The position numbers and the translations under genes were made by a program. A DNA stretch of 64,000 nucleotides from Mycobacterium sp. 141 (GTDB lineage Bacteria > Actinomycetota > Actinomycetes > Mycobacteriales > Mycobacteriaceae). The stretch's first letter is position 1, and each line of letters starts with the position of its first letter. The stretch covers positions 186,001 to 250,000 of the forward strand of contig NZ_KB908259.1 in assembly GCF_000382405.1 (NCBI RefSeq), in the 5' to 3' direction. The notes beneath the pieces are model-generated. The model was not told the origin of the DNA. It searched no databases and saw nothing but the letters and a program-made list of their open reading frames with translations. Positions 41,642 through 50,951 of this stretch are shown here, in pieces.

Positions 41642-42109
41642 ATGCTGTACCGCTTAGCTACGGCTGTCGCGGCCGGCGTGCTGGCCTTGGCGGTCGCGCC
41701 GCCCGCAGGCGCCCAACCGCCACCCGGTGCCGACGACATCGACGGCTACCCCACCGCTCAAGGCTCGTTCTCGTCGGCCGCGCCCGGCGACTTCTACTGG
41801 GTGTTCTTCAAAACCCCTGACGGCAGACACTGTGGCATCGGCCCCAACGGCGGCCCCGTGGGCTGTGACGCCGTGCCGACCGACGCGCCGGCGGGAACCA
41901 ACCAGACCGTGGTCAATAGCTGGGGGCCTGCGGACTACGAGCACTCCGACAACGCCAGATTCACGCGCGATGTCGACGTTCTACCCGAAGGGCAACGACT
42001 GGAGAACTGGGGAGCCAGTTGCGGCGTCGGATATCAGGGCGCGGTGACCTGCAAGACCTACGGCGAGCATGGTTTCATCCTGTCTGCCACCTACGGCGTG
42101 CTCTGGTAG
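41642..42109 (+). CDS. Conserved secreted protein with signal peptide
   Basis: 155-aa protein with an N-terminal signal peptide (LATAVAAGVLALAVAPPAGA, probable cleavage after AGA, about residue 24). The mature part has four cysteines (in RHCGIG, VGCDAV, ASCGVG, VTCKTY) and resembles small secreted mycobacterial proteins of unknown function. ATG 41642 is preferred over 41633. It is 22 nt after ansA on the same strand. Confidence 0.7.
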   Translation: MLYRLATAVAAGVLALAVAPPAGAQPPPGADDIDGYPTAQGSFSSAAPGDFYWVFFKTPDGRHCGIGPNGGPVGCDAVPTDAPAGTNQTVVNSWGPADYEHSDNARFTRDVDVLPEGQRLENWGASCGVGYQGAVTCKTYGEHGFILSATYGVLW

Positions 42110-42129
42110 TCCGGTGCCAATTTTGCTCC

Positions 42130-43494
42130 TCACGTCCGCCCGAGCCCCTCGAGGTAGTCGGCCCACGCCAGGCTGTCAACCGGGTCGGCCCGGGTGATCC
42201 CAGGCGTGTCCTCGGCGAAGGTGCGGGTCGGTCCCGGCCCCGACGCCCGCGTTTCGAACCGGACGGTCATCACACCGTGCCCGGCACCCTGAATCCAACC
42301 AAAGCCGTAGTCGGGGTGTACCACGTCGTCGCCGATGCGCCACACGGTCGCCGCGACAGGAGCGGTGTCGCCGGACTGGTGAGTGCCCCAAACTTCCTGC
42401 GGCTGCTCCAGATCCGGGAACAACGACTCCTGGCGCGTATCGGACAAACCCGAAAATCCCACGCCGACCAGGCGAATCGGCCCGACCTCGACCGGATCGA
42501 GAAGTAGTCGGCGCGCAGTACCGATGAGGGTGGCGGCCTCGGTGGTGGCATAGGCCAGGGTCGCCGAGCGCGTCAGCGTGCTCATGTCCGACCTCTTGAG
42601 TTTGACCGTGACGGTACGAGCGCCGCGACCATCCTTCTCCAGGCGTTGGTGTGCATGCTCACCGATCGGGCCGATGGCGTCCTGCAACTGGCCCAGCGTG
42701 GTGAGGTCCTCGGGAAACGTCGACTCGGCACTGATCTGTTTGGCTTCGGCGCGTTCGCTCACCGGACGGTCATCGATGCCGCGGGCCAGCTGATGCAGGG
42801 CTGGTCCGACCGTCGCGCCGAGCACACTGGCCACCTCGGTATCTGACAGCGCCGCGAACGCGCCGACGGTCTCAATGCCCAGCCGGTGCAGCTTCTCCTC
42901 GGCCACCGGGCCGATCCCCCACAGTCGCCGCACCGGCAACCCGTCGAGCAACACCCTTTCCTCGTCACGCCGTACCACCCGCACCCCGTCTGGTTTGGCC
43001 AGGCCCGACGCGATCTTGGCGATCTGCTTGCCCGAACCAGCACCGACCGACGCCACCAGCCCGGTGCGCTCACGCACCTTGGCTCGTAACTGCTGGCAGA
43101 ACGCCTCCACCTCGGCCGCCGACGCACCGGCAAGCTCGGCGGGTTCGCCGAAGGCTTCGTCGAACGACAGCTGTTCCAACACCGGGACCACACTGCGGAC
43201 GGTGTCGAGCGCTCGGCGGCTGGCGACTCTGTACACCGCGCCGCGCGGCGGAAGCACCACCGCCGGTGCCCCGACCAGCCTGCGGGCCTGGTGCATCGGC
43301 ATCGCCGAACGGGCGCCGAAACGCCGCGCCTCATAACTTGCGCCGGCCACCACGCCGCGCCCGCCCAACCCACCGACCAGCACCGGTCGCCCGCGCAGGG
43401 TCGGCCGGGTGAGCTGCTCCACGGACGCGAAGAAAGCATCCATGTCGAGATGCAGGACCCAGCGTCCGCCCTTCCGGGACCCGCTGCCTGCCAT
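42130..43494 (-). CDS. dinB: DNA polymerase IV (DinB/DinX-type)
   Basis: Y-family error-prone polymerase, 454 aa. Palm motifs [16 protein letters not shown] (metal Asp) and [12 protein letters not shown] (Asp-Glu pair) are intact; [16 protein letters not shown] and the HhH region [11 protein letters not shown] follow. C-terminal little finger then a mycobacterial extension ([28 protein letters not shown], here in pieces) of UvrD-like tudor character as in DinX. The true start is ATG 43494; TAGCAT 8 nt upstream suggests a leaderless mRNA. Divergent from the S4 gene. Confidence 0.92.
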   Translation of the reverse strand: MAGSGSRKGGRWVLHLDMDAFFASVEQLTRPTLRGRPVLVGGLGGRGVVAGASYEARRFGARSAMPMHQARRLVGAPAVVLPPRGAVYRVASRRALDTVRSVVPVLEQLSFDEAFGEPAELAGASAAEVEAFCQQLRAKVRERTGLVASVGAGSGKQIAKIASGLAKPDGVRVVRRDEERVLLDGLPVRRLWGIGPVAEEKLHRLGIETVGAFAALSDTEVASVLGATVGPALHQLARGIDDRPVSERAEAKQISAESTFPEDLTTLGQLQDAIGPIGEHAHQRLEKDGRGARTVTVKLKRSDMSTLTRSATLAYATTEAATLIGTARRLLLDPVEVGPIRLVGVGFSGLSDTRQESLFPDLEQPQEVWGTHQSGDTAPVAATVWRIGDDVVHPDYGFGWIQGAGHGVMTVRFETRASGPGPTRTFAEDTPGITRADPVDSLAWADYLEGLGRT

Positions 43495-43527
43495 ACCTGT
43501 CGATGCTATGGCGCTACCCTGACCGGC
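43495..43527. promoter_or_regulatory. Compact divergent promoter region of dinB and the S4 gene
   Basis: Only 33 bp separate the two start codons. Rightward TACCCT (43515-43520) lies 7 nt before ATG 43528. Leftward TAGCAT (43508-43503) lies 8 nt before ATG 43494. Both would give leaderless mRNAs from overlapping promoters. Confidence 0.5.
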
Positions 43528-43746
43528 ATGGCATCCGATGACGTCCCGATCCGTGACGAGTCGATCCGCCTCGGCCAGTTCCTCAAGCTGGCCTCGCTGA
43601 TCGACACGGGAGCCGACGCGAAAGCGGTGATCGCCGACGGGCTTGTCACGGTCAACGGTGACGTCGAGGTCCGACGCGGCCGCCAGCTGCGACCCGGCGA
43701 CACCGTGTCGCTCGGCGGGCGCGCGGCGCGCGTCGCGAAAGGCTGA
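43528..43746 (+). CDS. Small S4-domain RNA-binding protein
   Basis: 72-aa protein consisting of one S4 domain: [23 protein letters not shown], then [23 protein letters not shown]. It resembles the YbcJ/YaaA small S4 proteins, which bind RNA with unknown physiological role. Leaderless ATG start; ends before a strong inverted repeat that separates it from ileS. Confidence 0.85.
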   Translation: MASDDVPIRDESIRLGQFLKLASLIDTGADAKAVIADGLVTVNGDVEVRRGRQLRPGDTVSLGGRAARVAKG

Positions 43747-43762
43747 CTCTCGTCTCGTTCGC

Positions 43763-43818
43763 CGAGTGTGAACTTGTGCGCCAAAAAGTGGAAAATCTCG
43801 CACACAAGTTCACACTCG
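43763..43818. terminator. Bidirectional inverted repeat between the S4 gene and ileS
   Basis: Arms CGAGTGTGAACTTGTG (43763-43778) and CACAAGTTCACACTCG (43803-43818) are perfectly complementary over 16 bp with a 24-nt loop. It lies between two convergent genes and has no T-run, so an intrinsic terminator of the classic type is not certain. The same CGAGTGTGAACTTGTG sequence resembles an intergenic palindrome I have seen widely in mycobacteria (recollection, not searched). Confidence 0.7.
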
Positions 43819-43823
43819 ACTGA

Positions 43824-46800
43824 TCAAGGCGTTGTCAGTCGGGTCATCTCGACGGGATAGCCGCGGCCGACAGATCCGGTAAGGGTGTTGCCGGCCGTAC
43901 CCACGCTGCCTCCTTGGGCGTCCCGGTCAGGGAACAGATCTTCACGCAGCTTGACGGACGGATCAGTTTCGATCTGGAAATCCAGTGCGAGAAGCTCTCT
44001 ACCGATGAGGGTCTCGAAATCGTCCTTCCATCCCCCAGGTAACTCGGGAACCGTGAGGCGCAGCCGTACTCGGTCACCCACCTCAAGGCCACCCTGTCGA
44101 CGGAACTCTTGGAGCTCACGAATGATGTCACGAGCCCAGCCCTCGGCCTCGAGTTCCTCGGTGACCGTGCCGTCGAGCACCACCAGCCCGGCACCGTCGG
44201 GCAGCGCCGCGGTCGATTCGGGATCCGCCGCGACGAGCTTGGAGGTGTACTCCTCGGGCCGCAGCACCACCGGTCCGGCAGTCAGCGTGCCGTCAGGGTT
44301 GACCACACCCTCGCCCGACTTGACAGCCTTGATGGCCGCCTGCACGTCCTTGCCGATGCGCGGTCCGGCGACCCGGGCGTTGACGGCGAGTTCGAACTCA
44401 CCGTAGGCGGCGATGTCGTCGGTCAGCTCGACAGCCTTGACGTTGAGCTCGTCGGCGATCAGGTCGGCGAACGGGGTGATCGAGGACGGACTGTCCACGG
44501 CCACAGTCAGTTTCGGCAGCGGTAGGCGTACCCGCAGTTTCTTGGCCTTACGCAGCGAGGAGCCCACCGAGCACACCTCACGCACCTGGTCCATCGCCGC
44601 GACCAGGTCGGGGTCCTTCGGCAGCAGACCGGCTTCCGGCCAATCGGTCAGGTGCACCGACCGCTCACCGGTCAGCCCGCGCCAGATCACCTCGGTGGCC
44701 AACGGCAGCAGCGGTGCGGCGAGCCGACCGGTCACCTCGAGCACGGTGTGCAGGGTATCGATGGCGTCGGCGTCCTCTTCCCAGAACCGCGAACGCGACC
44801 GGCGCACATACCAGTTCGTCAACGCCTCGGTGAACTGCCGCAGTTCGTCACAGGCGCCCGAGATGTCGCAGACATCCAGCGACGCGGTCAGATCGTCGCG
44901 CAACTGCGCCAGCTTGGCCAGGATGTAGCGATCCAGCACGTTCGCCGAATCGGTGCGCCACCTGCCCTTCTCGGGCGCATACAGGGCCAGGAAGCTGTAG
45001 GCATTCCACAGTGGCAGCAGCACCTGGCGCACGCCCTCGCGGATGCCCTGCTCAGTGACGATGAGGTTGCCGCCGCGCAGGATCGGCGACGCCATCAGGA
45101 ACCACCGCATGGCATCGGAACCGTCGCGGTCGAACACCTCGCTGACATCGGGGTAGTTGCGCAGCGACTTGCTCATCTTCTGCCCGTCGTTGCCCAGCAC
45201 GATCCCGTGTGCCACACAGGTTTTGAATGCCGGCTTGTCGAACAGCGCGGTGGCCAACACGTGCATGGTGTAGAACCAGCCGCGGGTCTGGCCGATGTAC
45301 TCGACGATGAAGTCGCCGGGGAAGTGAGCGTCTTCGCCGGCCGCCCCACCGAGGAACCATTCGCGGTTCTCGAACGGATAGTGCACCTGGGCGTACGGCA
45401 TCGACCCGGAGTCAAACCACACGTCGAACACGTCCTCGATACGGCGCATCGTGGACTTACCGGTCGGGTCATCGGGATTCGGTCTCGTCAGCTCGTCGAT
45501 GAACGGCCGGTGCAGATCGGTCGGCCGCACGCCGAAATCGCGCTCCAGCTCGTCGAGGCTACCGTAGACATCGATCCGCGGGTACGTGGGATCATCGGAC
45601 TTCCACACCGGAATCGGCGTGCCCCAGTAGCGGTTTCGTGAGATCGACCAGTCCCGGGCGCCCTGCAGCCACTTGCCGAACTGGCCGTCCTTCACATGCT
45701 CCGGGTACCAGGTGATCTGCTGGTTCAGCTCGACCATCCGGTCACGGAACTCGGTGACCCGGACGAACCAGGACGACACCGCGCGGTAGATCAGCGGGTT
45801 CCGGCACCGCCAACAGTGCGGATAGGAGTGCTCGTACGTTTCGTGGCGCAACAGCACCGCGCCGTTCGCGCGGGCTGAACCGTCACCGTTCTTGAGGTCG
45901 CGAATGATCTGCGAATTCGCCTCGAACACATGCTGACCCGCGTAGTCCGGCACCGTTTCGTCGAAGCGGCCCTTGGAGTCGACGGGCGTGACGGCGACGA
46001 TATCGGCGGCATCGGCCGTGGCCTTGTCGTCCTCACCGTAGGCCGGAGCCATATGCACGATGCCGGTGCCGTCCTCGATGCTGACGAAGTCAGCAGCCAG
46101 CACCTGAAAAGCGTTGGGCGATCCCATGAAGTACGGAAACGGCGGCAGGTACTGCGTACCCAGCAGATCTCTGCCGGTATACGCGCCGAGCACCTCCGGC
46201 TCCTCGCCGAGCTCGCGTGCGTAGGCGGCAAGTCGAGCCTCGGCCAGCACATAACGCCGCCCGTCTGGGCCCTGCACCAAGACGTAGTCGATGTCGGGGT
46301 TGACGGCGACGGCTTGGTTGGATGGCAGTGTCCACGGCGTCGTCGTCCAGATCAACAGATGGGCACCCTTCAGCGCACCCTCGGTAACGGTGAATCCGAC
46401 CGTCACGGCCGGATCCTGACGGCTCTGGTAGACGTCGTCGTCCATCCGCAGCTCATGGCTGGACAGCGGGGTCTCGTCGTTCCAGCAGTACGGCAGGACC
46501 CGATTGCCCTCGTAGGCCAGACCCTTGTCCCACAGCTGCTTGAACGCCCAGATCACGGACTCCATGAACGTCGGATCCAAGGTCTTGTAGTCGTTGTCGA
46601 AGTCGACCCAGCGGGCCTGGCGGGTGACGTAGGCCTGCCACTCGTCGGTGTACTTGAGCACCGAGGCGCGGCAGGCATCGTTGAACTTCTCGATGCCCAT
46701 CTCTTCGATCTGCGCCTTGTCGGTGATGCCGAGCTGGCGTTGCACCTCGAGTTCGGCGGGCAGCCCGTGGGTGTCCCACCCGAACCGGCGCTCCACCTTG

Positions 46801-47033
46801 TAACCCCGCATCGTGCGGTAGCGCGGCACGATGTCCTTGACGTATCCGGTGAGCAGGTGGCCGTAGTGGGGCAGGCCGTTGGCGAACGGAGGGCCGTCGT
46901 AGAACACGTACTCCGGAGCGTCCTGACGACGGGCCACGCTGGCCCGGAAGGTGTCGTCGCCGGCCCAGTAATCCAGCACCTCAAGTTCGCGCTCCGGGAA
47001 ATTCGGTGCGGCGGGCCTGGGATAGGCGCTCAC
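43824..47033 (-). CDS. ileS: Isoleucyl-tRNA synthetase IleS
   Basis: Class I aminoacyl-tRNA synthetase, 1069 aa. The HIGH motif is PHYGHLLTG (about residue 50) and the KMSKS motif [10 protein letters not shown] (about residue 600); the CP1 editing domain ([15 protein letters not shown]) and the tRNA-binding C-terminal helices are present. The C-terminal zinc-binding end typical of long eukaryote-like bacterial IleS is of usual length. GTG start at 47033 with GGAG 8 nt upstream; upstream in-frame residues are leader. Controlled by the T-box at about 47050-47282. Confidence 0.96.
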   Translation of the reverse strand: MSAYPRPAAPNFPERELEVLDYWAGDDTFRASVARRQDAPEYVFYDGPPFANGLPHYGHLLTGYVKDIVPRYRTMRGYKVERRFGWDTHGLPAELEVQRQLGITDKAQIEEMGIEKFNDACRASVLKYTDEWQAYVTRQARWVDFDNDYKTLDPTFMESVIWAFKQLWDKGLAYEGNRVLPYCWNDETPLSSHELRMDDDVYQSRQDPAVTVGFTVTEGALKGAHLLIWTTTPWTLPSNQAVAVNPDIDYVLVQGPDGRRYVLAEARLAAYARELGEEPEVLGAYTGRDLLGTQYLPPFPYFMGSPNAFQVLAADFVSIEDGTGIVHMAPAYGEDDKATADAADIVAVTPVDSKGRFDETVPDYAGQHVFEANSQIIRDLKNGDGSARANGAVLLRHETYEHSYPHCWRCRNPLIYRAVSSWFVRVTEFRDRMVELNQQITWYPEHVKDGQFGKWLQGARDWSISRNRYWGTPIPVWKSDDPTYPRIDVYGSLDELERDFGVRPTDLHRPFIDELTRPNPDDPTGKSTMRRIEDVFDVWFDSGSMPYAQVHYPFENREWFLGGAAGEDAHFPGDFIVEYIGQTRGWFYTMHVLATALFDKPAFKTCVAHGIVLGNDGQKMSKSLRNYPDVSEVFDRDGSDAMRWFLMASPILRGGNLIVTEQGIREGVRQVLLPLWNAYSFLALYAPEKGRWRTDSANVLDRYILAKLAQLRDDLTASLDVCDISGACDELRQFTEALTNWYVRRSRSRFWEEDADAIDTLHTVLEVTGRLAAPLLPLATEVIWRGLTGERSVHLTDWPEAGLLPKDPDLVAAMDQVREVCSVGSSLRKAKKLRVRLPLPKLTVAVDSPSSITPFADLIADELNVKAVELTDDIAAYGEFELAVNARVAGPRIGKDVQAAIKAVKSGEGVVNPDGTLTAGPVVLRPEEYTSKLVAADPESTAALPDGAGLVVLDGTVTEELEAEGWARDIIRELQEFRRQGGLEVGDRVRLRLTVPELPGGWKDDFETLIGRELLALDFQIETDPSVKLREDLFPDRDAQGGSVGTAGNTLTGSVGRGYPVEMTRLTTP

Positions 47034-47049
47034 GTCTCGTCTCCTGTGC

Positions 47050-47282
47050 CTGTGTCGGGGCCTCCATCTCGGAAGCTCGAACATCGTTCAAAGGCACGGG
47101 GACGACGTCGCGCAGGTACGCGAGCGCCGCGGTACCACCCCGCTTGCGTGTGGAAACCACACGCCGCTCAACTATCGGGCGATGACGGGCCCACCCGCCC
47201 GGTTCTACTGGGCCGCGTTCTGAAGAAACCCGCGCAGCCGTTCTTCCGGAGGCTCCCCGGTGATGGCCGGATCGACGCCGAT
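47050..47282 (-). promoter_or_regulatory. ileS T-box riboswitch leader
   Basis: On the minus strand the leader holds the T-box sequence GGTGGTACCGCGG (47139-47127) and, upstream, an isoleucine specifier ATC (47264-47262) within CCATCACCGGGGAGCC, the same specifier-loop setting as in other actinobacterial ileS T-boxes. A hairpin GCGTGTGG-TTTCC-ACACGC lies before the T-box. No terminator run is seen before the Shine-Dalgarno, consistent with translational control (tRNA-Ile frees the SD), as shown for mycobacterial ileS T-boxes. TAGACT (47294-47289) may be the -10; the 5' end is approximate. Confidence 0.88.
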
Positions 47283-47337
47283 TCAAGCAGTCTAATGAGC
47301 GGTGCAAATCGCGACCGCCCGTGGAACCGGCTGCAGG

Positions 47338-47895
47338 CTATCCGGAGGTCACTTCGATCAGCGCGAGCGGGAACTGCTCAGCCAACTCGGCCACCGTGGC
47401 ACAGTCGAAACCGCGGCTGTCATACCGCCAATCGAGCTGCAATCCCGCCGCAGAATCGCCGTGCAGGTGCAACGCCAGCAAACATTCAGCGGGTGCTGCC
47501 GACCCACGCCCGTCGGCGTCGTACCGGAAGTACACTTCCGCGCCGGCAGGGTGGTCGAGACGTTCGACAGGCACCCTGACCGTCGCCAACAGGTCATGCC
47601 CGGACAGGCTCCGACGCGAGCTGCAGGCCACCGATGCTCGACGTGCCTGCGCACCGCCGACCTCGACATCGAGGACGCCGTCGCCGATGGCGCGCGCGAC
47701 AGCCCGACCCAAGGCGGCCAGCAGGATCTCCTCCGCGCTGCTGCCCATGGCCACCCGCGCGCCTGCCAGTTCGGCGCTGAGGACCTCATCCAACACGCTT
47801 GTCACCATCGCCATGTCGGACTCGACCGGCGCAGTAGCAGTGGGGTAGTCGCAGAACCAGCACGTGGTACCGGACTGCAACAGCAGAGCAACCAT
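47338..47895 (-). CDS. Condensation-domain-like protein of unknown function
   Basis: 185-aa protein whose central part (SAEEILLAALGRAVARAIGDGVLDVEVGG) and end (AELAEQFPLALIEV) resemble the C-terminal half of NRPS condensation domains, with the usual LLLAAL...ARA pattern and the terminal L.e.f...l..v motif. The N-terminal half with the HHxxxDG active site is missing; it begins MVALLLQSGTTCWFCDYP. It may be a degenerate or partial relative of the fold, so I do not assign catalysis. Start ATG 47895 because TACCGT lies 7 nt upstream (leaderless). Located upstream of ileS and divergent from the HTH gene. Confidence 0.55.
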   Translation of the reverse strand: MVALLLQSGTTCWFCDYPTATAPVESDMAMVTSVLDEVLSAELAGARVAMGSSAEEILLAALGRAVARAIGDGVLDVEVGGAQARRASVACSSRRSLSGHDLLATVRVPVERLDHPAGAEVYFRYDADGRGSAAPAECLLALHLHGDSAAGLQLDWRYDSRGFDCATVAELAEQFPLALIEVTSG

Positions 47896-48028
47896 GCGGA
47901 CCACGGTATCCACGCCGTCCCAAAGTTGGGAGAGTAGTGCCAAAAGTCTGACAGAGATGTCAATAAGGAAATGGCTGTGAGCAAACCGATCCGTGCTGCC
48001 CGTCGGCAGTCGGGGTTATCGTGTGGTG
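47896..48028. promoter_or_regulatory. Divergent promoter region of the condensation-like and HTH genes
   Basis: Leftward TACCGT (47908-47903) 7 nt before ATG 47895. Rightward TATCGT (48017-48022) 6 nt before ATG 48029. Two leaderless starts bound a 133-bp region. No clear palindrome was seen, so an operator for the HTH protein is not assigned. Confidence 0.5.
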
Positions 48029-48385
48029 ATGCCCCGCACCGATGAGAATGGCAGACAACTCAAGGCGCTGCTGGACTACCTGCTCGACGGCGAGATCGAT
48101 GCCAAAGCCATCTATACCGCGCTCGGGATTTCCAGCAGCACCTACTATCGGCGCATCAAAGAGCCCGACTATCCCAATGCCGAGGAGCTCAGACAGGTCG
48201 CGGACCGAATCGGGCTGAGCTACCCCGATCTGCAGATCAGGTTCGGTCTGATGAGTCGTCAGGAGGTCCGGCATTACCTGGAATCGGCACCCGTGACCGT
48301 GGCGCCGACCGACACCAGGACGCGGAGAGTACGTCCGGCAAAGTTATCTGAATTAGCGCCACGAACCGACGCGCCGCCGCTCTAG
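48029..48385 (+). CDS. Small HTH (XRE-like) DNA-binding protein
   Basis: 118-aa protein. An HTH of the Cro/XRE type is visible in DAKAIYTALGISSSTYYRRIKEPD, followed by a second helical block PNAEELRQVADRIGLSYPDL reminiscent of phage/plasmid regulators. The C-terminal about 30 aa (RTRRVRPAKLSELAPRTDAPP) are basic and disordered. Leaderless start at ATG 48029. It is followed 45 nt later by a membrane protein on the same strand, a regulator/membrane pairing that recurs in actinobacteria (recollection, not searched). Confidence 0.65.
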   Translation: MPRTDENGRQLKALLDYLLDGEIDAKAIYTALGISSSTYYRRIKEPDYPNAEELRQVADRIGLSYPDLQIRFGLMSRQEVRHYLESAPVTVAPTDTRTRRVRPAKLSELAPRTDAPPL

Positions 48386-48430
48386 CCATACAATCAGCAA
48401 TCTGTCAATTCTCGTCGAAGCGACTTGCCC

Positions 48431-49168
48431 ATGTCAGTAGGCATACTCATAACGATCACCCTCGGGTGCATCGCATGGAGCTTGTGGATCCGGCGCGTCA
48501 CCTGGTCGTGCCGGTGGGAGGTCGCCGCCACCCTCAACATCGCCCTGCAGGGCCTCGCGGTGCTGCTCATGTCGCCGCTGGCCTCGGAAACCCTCGGCCG
48601 CCTGCTACACGATCTGACCGGCAAGTGGAACGTCGAGGACTACATCGGTCACGACTGCTACATCGTGGCCGCGTCGGCGATCGTCTACAACGCTCTCGGC
48701 CGGTTGCAGGACGACGAAGCGATGCAGCACTCGTTCAAGCAGTACATCGAGCGGCCCGCCACACTGTGTATCCCGCTGCTGCTCGCGACGTTCTCGCTGG
48801 GCAACGGCGCAAAGGTCTACCGCCCCGACTTCTTCACGGTGCCAACGGACTTCTGGCTCAGCGCCTACTGGATCCTGCTGTGCGGCACCCTGACGTATCT
48901 ACTGCTCTACGGCGTGCGGGCGATGCTGGTGCTGCGCAGGGATCCGCGGTCCCGACGGATCGCCAACATCTATCTGATCGCCTCGGTCAGTGGCATCCTG
49001 GCCTGCGCGGTGCGCATCACGACTGCATGCTTCCCGGTGCTGCAGCCCTGGGAGAACGGCAAATTCGTCTGGCTGTTCGCCTGCGTGTGCGGTGCGGTGT
49101 TCGCGCTCGCCTCGGCACACTCGTGGCGTATCAAGACGCGTGGACGTACAGCCAGTGCTGAGTTTTGA
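48431..49168 (+). CDS. Seven-TM membrane protein of unknown function
   Basis: 245-aa integral membrane protein with seven hydrophobic segments (about residues 1-20, 30-52, 72-92, 105-123, 137-163, 177-198 and 207-228). Conserved-looking polar residues lie in DLTGKWNVEDYIGHDCY and NGAKVYRPDFF, in loops. I do not recognise a substrate or domain. It reminds me of the actinobacterial MAB_1171c-type putative transporter family, which also has a neighbouring HTH, but it is short and that link is tentative. ATG 48431; the TTG at 48425 would add two residues. Confidence 0.55.
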   Translation: MSVGILITITLGCIAWSLWIRRVTWSCRWEVAATLNIALQGLAVLLMSPLASETLGRLLHDLTGKWNVEDYIGHDCYIVAASAIVYNALGRLQDDEAMQHSFKQYIERPATLCIPLLLATFSLGNGAKVYRPDFFTVPTDFWLSAYWILLCGTLTYLLLYGVRAMLVLRRDPRSRRIANIYLIASVSGILACAVRITTACFPVLQPWENGKFVWLFACVCGAVFALASAHSWRIKTRGRTASAEF

Positions 49169-49229
49169 TCGACGTCGCGATCATCAGCGGCTGGCGGGCG
49201 CCCGCGGAACCCGGCCTTTCGACGGCTAA

Positions 49230-50498
49230 CTAGCCGGCGACCGGCTTGGGCAGCTCAAAGGGAGCGGCGCCGAGGTCGGCCACGGACTGGTAGCCGCGCC
49301 GGCGAGCACTGGCGACGTCCTTGCGGATGACGGCGTTGAGGGCGACGAAAGCCGTCATGTCGAGCATCATCGGCGTGATCAGCCGGTTGTGCACAAAACC
49401 GATCGCAAGGCCACTGGCCGGGTCTGCCCAGCCGAAAGAGCCACCCATTCCGAGGTGGCCGAAACCGGGCATGATGCCGAACGGCACGGAGTGGTATCCG
49501 AGGTGGAAGGACACCGGCACAACCAGATTGCGATCGCGCCGCAGTGCTGCCGGCCCGCTGAAGCCTGCGACAGTTTCCGCGGACAGAAACTCGACGCCCT
49601 CGAACCGGCCGCCATTGGCGATCGCGCCGTACATCCGCGCCAGCCCGCGCGCGGTCGCGACACCGTTGGCGGCGGGGATCTCGCTGTCCAGGAACGGCGT
49701 GTCCCCTCGGATCAGTGACATCACGCCTGGCACATACATCGACCCGAACACGCCCGAGCGGTTCAACCGGGCCAGTTTGGGTGCGAGGAAATCGAAAACA
49801 TGGTTGGGCCACAGCCGCTGTGGCGCCAGGATCTGCGCCGGGCGGGTCGGCGCGCAGTCAGGAGGCCGACCGAGGTACAGGCCGTCGGTACCCAGAGGTT
49901 CGGCCAGCTCGGTGCGGATCAGCTCTCGCATGCCCTGACCCGTCACGGCACGCGTCAAACCGGACAACAGCCACCCGTAGGTAAGCGCGTGGTAGGCCGG
50001 TTTGTCGAACAACGACGGACTCACCGGCGCGGACGCGATGCGCTCCTCCATCAACCGGGGATCCAGCAGCTCAGCCAGGCTCACCCCGTTGAGCTGTGAC
50101 AAGCCGGCGCGATGTGCCATGACCTGGCGGACCGTGATCCCGGCCTTGCCATTGTCGCCGAACTCCGGCCAATAGGCGCACACTGGCGCGTCATAGTCGA
50201 GCAGGCCGCGGTCGACCAGGCGGTGGATGACAGTCGATGCCATGCCTTTGGTCGCGGAGAACACCATCGCACCGGTATCGGCCGTCCAGAATTCGGTGCC
50301 GGCGCGGTCGGAGAATCCGGTCCACACGTCGACGACAGGCTGGCCGTCCTGGACGACAGCCAGAGCGCCGCCGCCGAACCGGCGGCCCGGGAACAGCTCC
50401 GAGAAGGCTCGCACCGTGCAGGCGAAACTGGCGTCCGCAGCACCCTGGACGCCGTGCGGGAGCGCGACGCCGCGATCCCGACAATCACTGTCCGACAC
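49230..50498 (-). CDS. lipL: Serine hydrolase, beta-lactamase class C family (LipL-like)
   Basis: 422-aa serine hydrolase of the class C beta-lactamase/esterase family. Nucleophile motif SATKGM (SxxK, near residue 82), second motif YHALTYGWL (YxN-type position), and the late GHLGMGGSFGWADP. Its place next to meaB-mutB-mutA and length match M. tuberculosis Rv1497 LipL, an esterase. No signal peptide is seen, so probably cytosolic or membrane associated. Confidence 0.83.
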   Translation of the reverse strand: MSDSDCRDRGVALPHGVQGAADASFACTVRAFSELFPGRRFGGGALAVVQDGQPVVDVWTGFSDRAGTEFWTADTGAMVFSATKGMASTVIHRLVDRGLLDYDAPVCAYWPEFGDNGKAGITVRQVMAHRAGLSQLNGVSLAELLDPRLMEERIASAPVSPSLFDKPAYHALTYGWLLSGLTRAVTGQGMRELIRTELAEPLGTDGLYLGRPPDCAPTRPAQILAPQRLWPNHVFDFLAPKLARLNRSGVFGSMYVPGVMSLIRGDTPFLDSEIPAANGVATARGLARMYGAIANGGRFEGVEFLSAETVAGFSGPAALRRDRNLVVPVSFHLGYHSVPFGIMPGFGHLGMGGSFGWADPASGLAIGFVHNRLITPMMLDMTAFVALNAVIRKDVASARRRGYQSVADLGAAPFELPKPVAG

Positions 50499-50572
50499 AA
50501 CATCGAATTTACCTGCAACCCCGGCTAACTACTGCCGAGTTACCGATCTGTTAACGCCGCTCGGCCCTAACG

Positions 50573-50914
50573 TCACCGCATCGGCTTGTCATCGACCTTG
50601 TAGTCGATATTCAGCGCGCCGTTCTTCACAGCCTTGACGGTCGCGGTAACGCCATACTTGGTGCCATTGGTGGCGGTCAGCACGCAATGCTGAGTTGCAC
50701 CCACTTTGCCGGCGATACCGTTCTCACATGTGACCGCCTTGGCCTTGCGCTTCGCCGCGGCCTCCAGCTTCTCCTTGGCCTCTGACTGCAGCTGGGCTTT
50801 GGAAAGCGCGGGCTGGCTACCGCTTTCCGAGTGACCGCTGCATCCGGTGAGCAACACACCAGCCACTGCGCCACCGGCGACAAGCCTGCGCAACGTGGTG
50901 TTCACAGGTGACAT
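50573..50914 (-). CDS. DUF4333-type lipoprotein
   Basis: 113-aa lipoprotein. Signal peptide RRLVAGGAVAGVLL followed by the lipobox LLTGC (Cys near residue 25). The mature part has two cysteines (VTCENGIAGKVGATQHC) and the VGATQHCVLTATNGTKYGVTATV pattern of DUF4333 proteins (function unknown). I start at ATG 50914; the longer frame includes a basic non-signal stretch that overlaps meaB. Confidence 0.78.
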   Translation of the reverse strand: MSPVNTTLRRLVAGGAVAGVLLTGCSGHSESGSQPALSKAQLQSEAKEKLEAAAKRKAKAVTCENGIAGKVGATQHCVLTATNGTKYGVTATVKAVKNGALNIDYKVDDKPMR

Positions 50915-50951
50915 TCGGTTCGACCCGCCTTTCGATTGCCATCGGCGGCGA

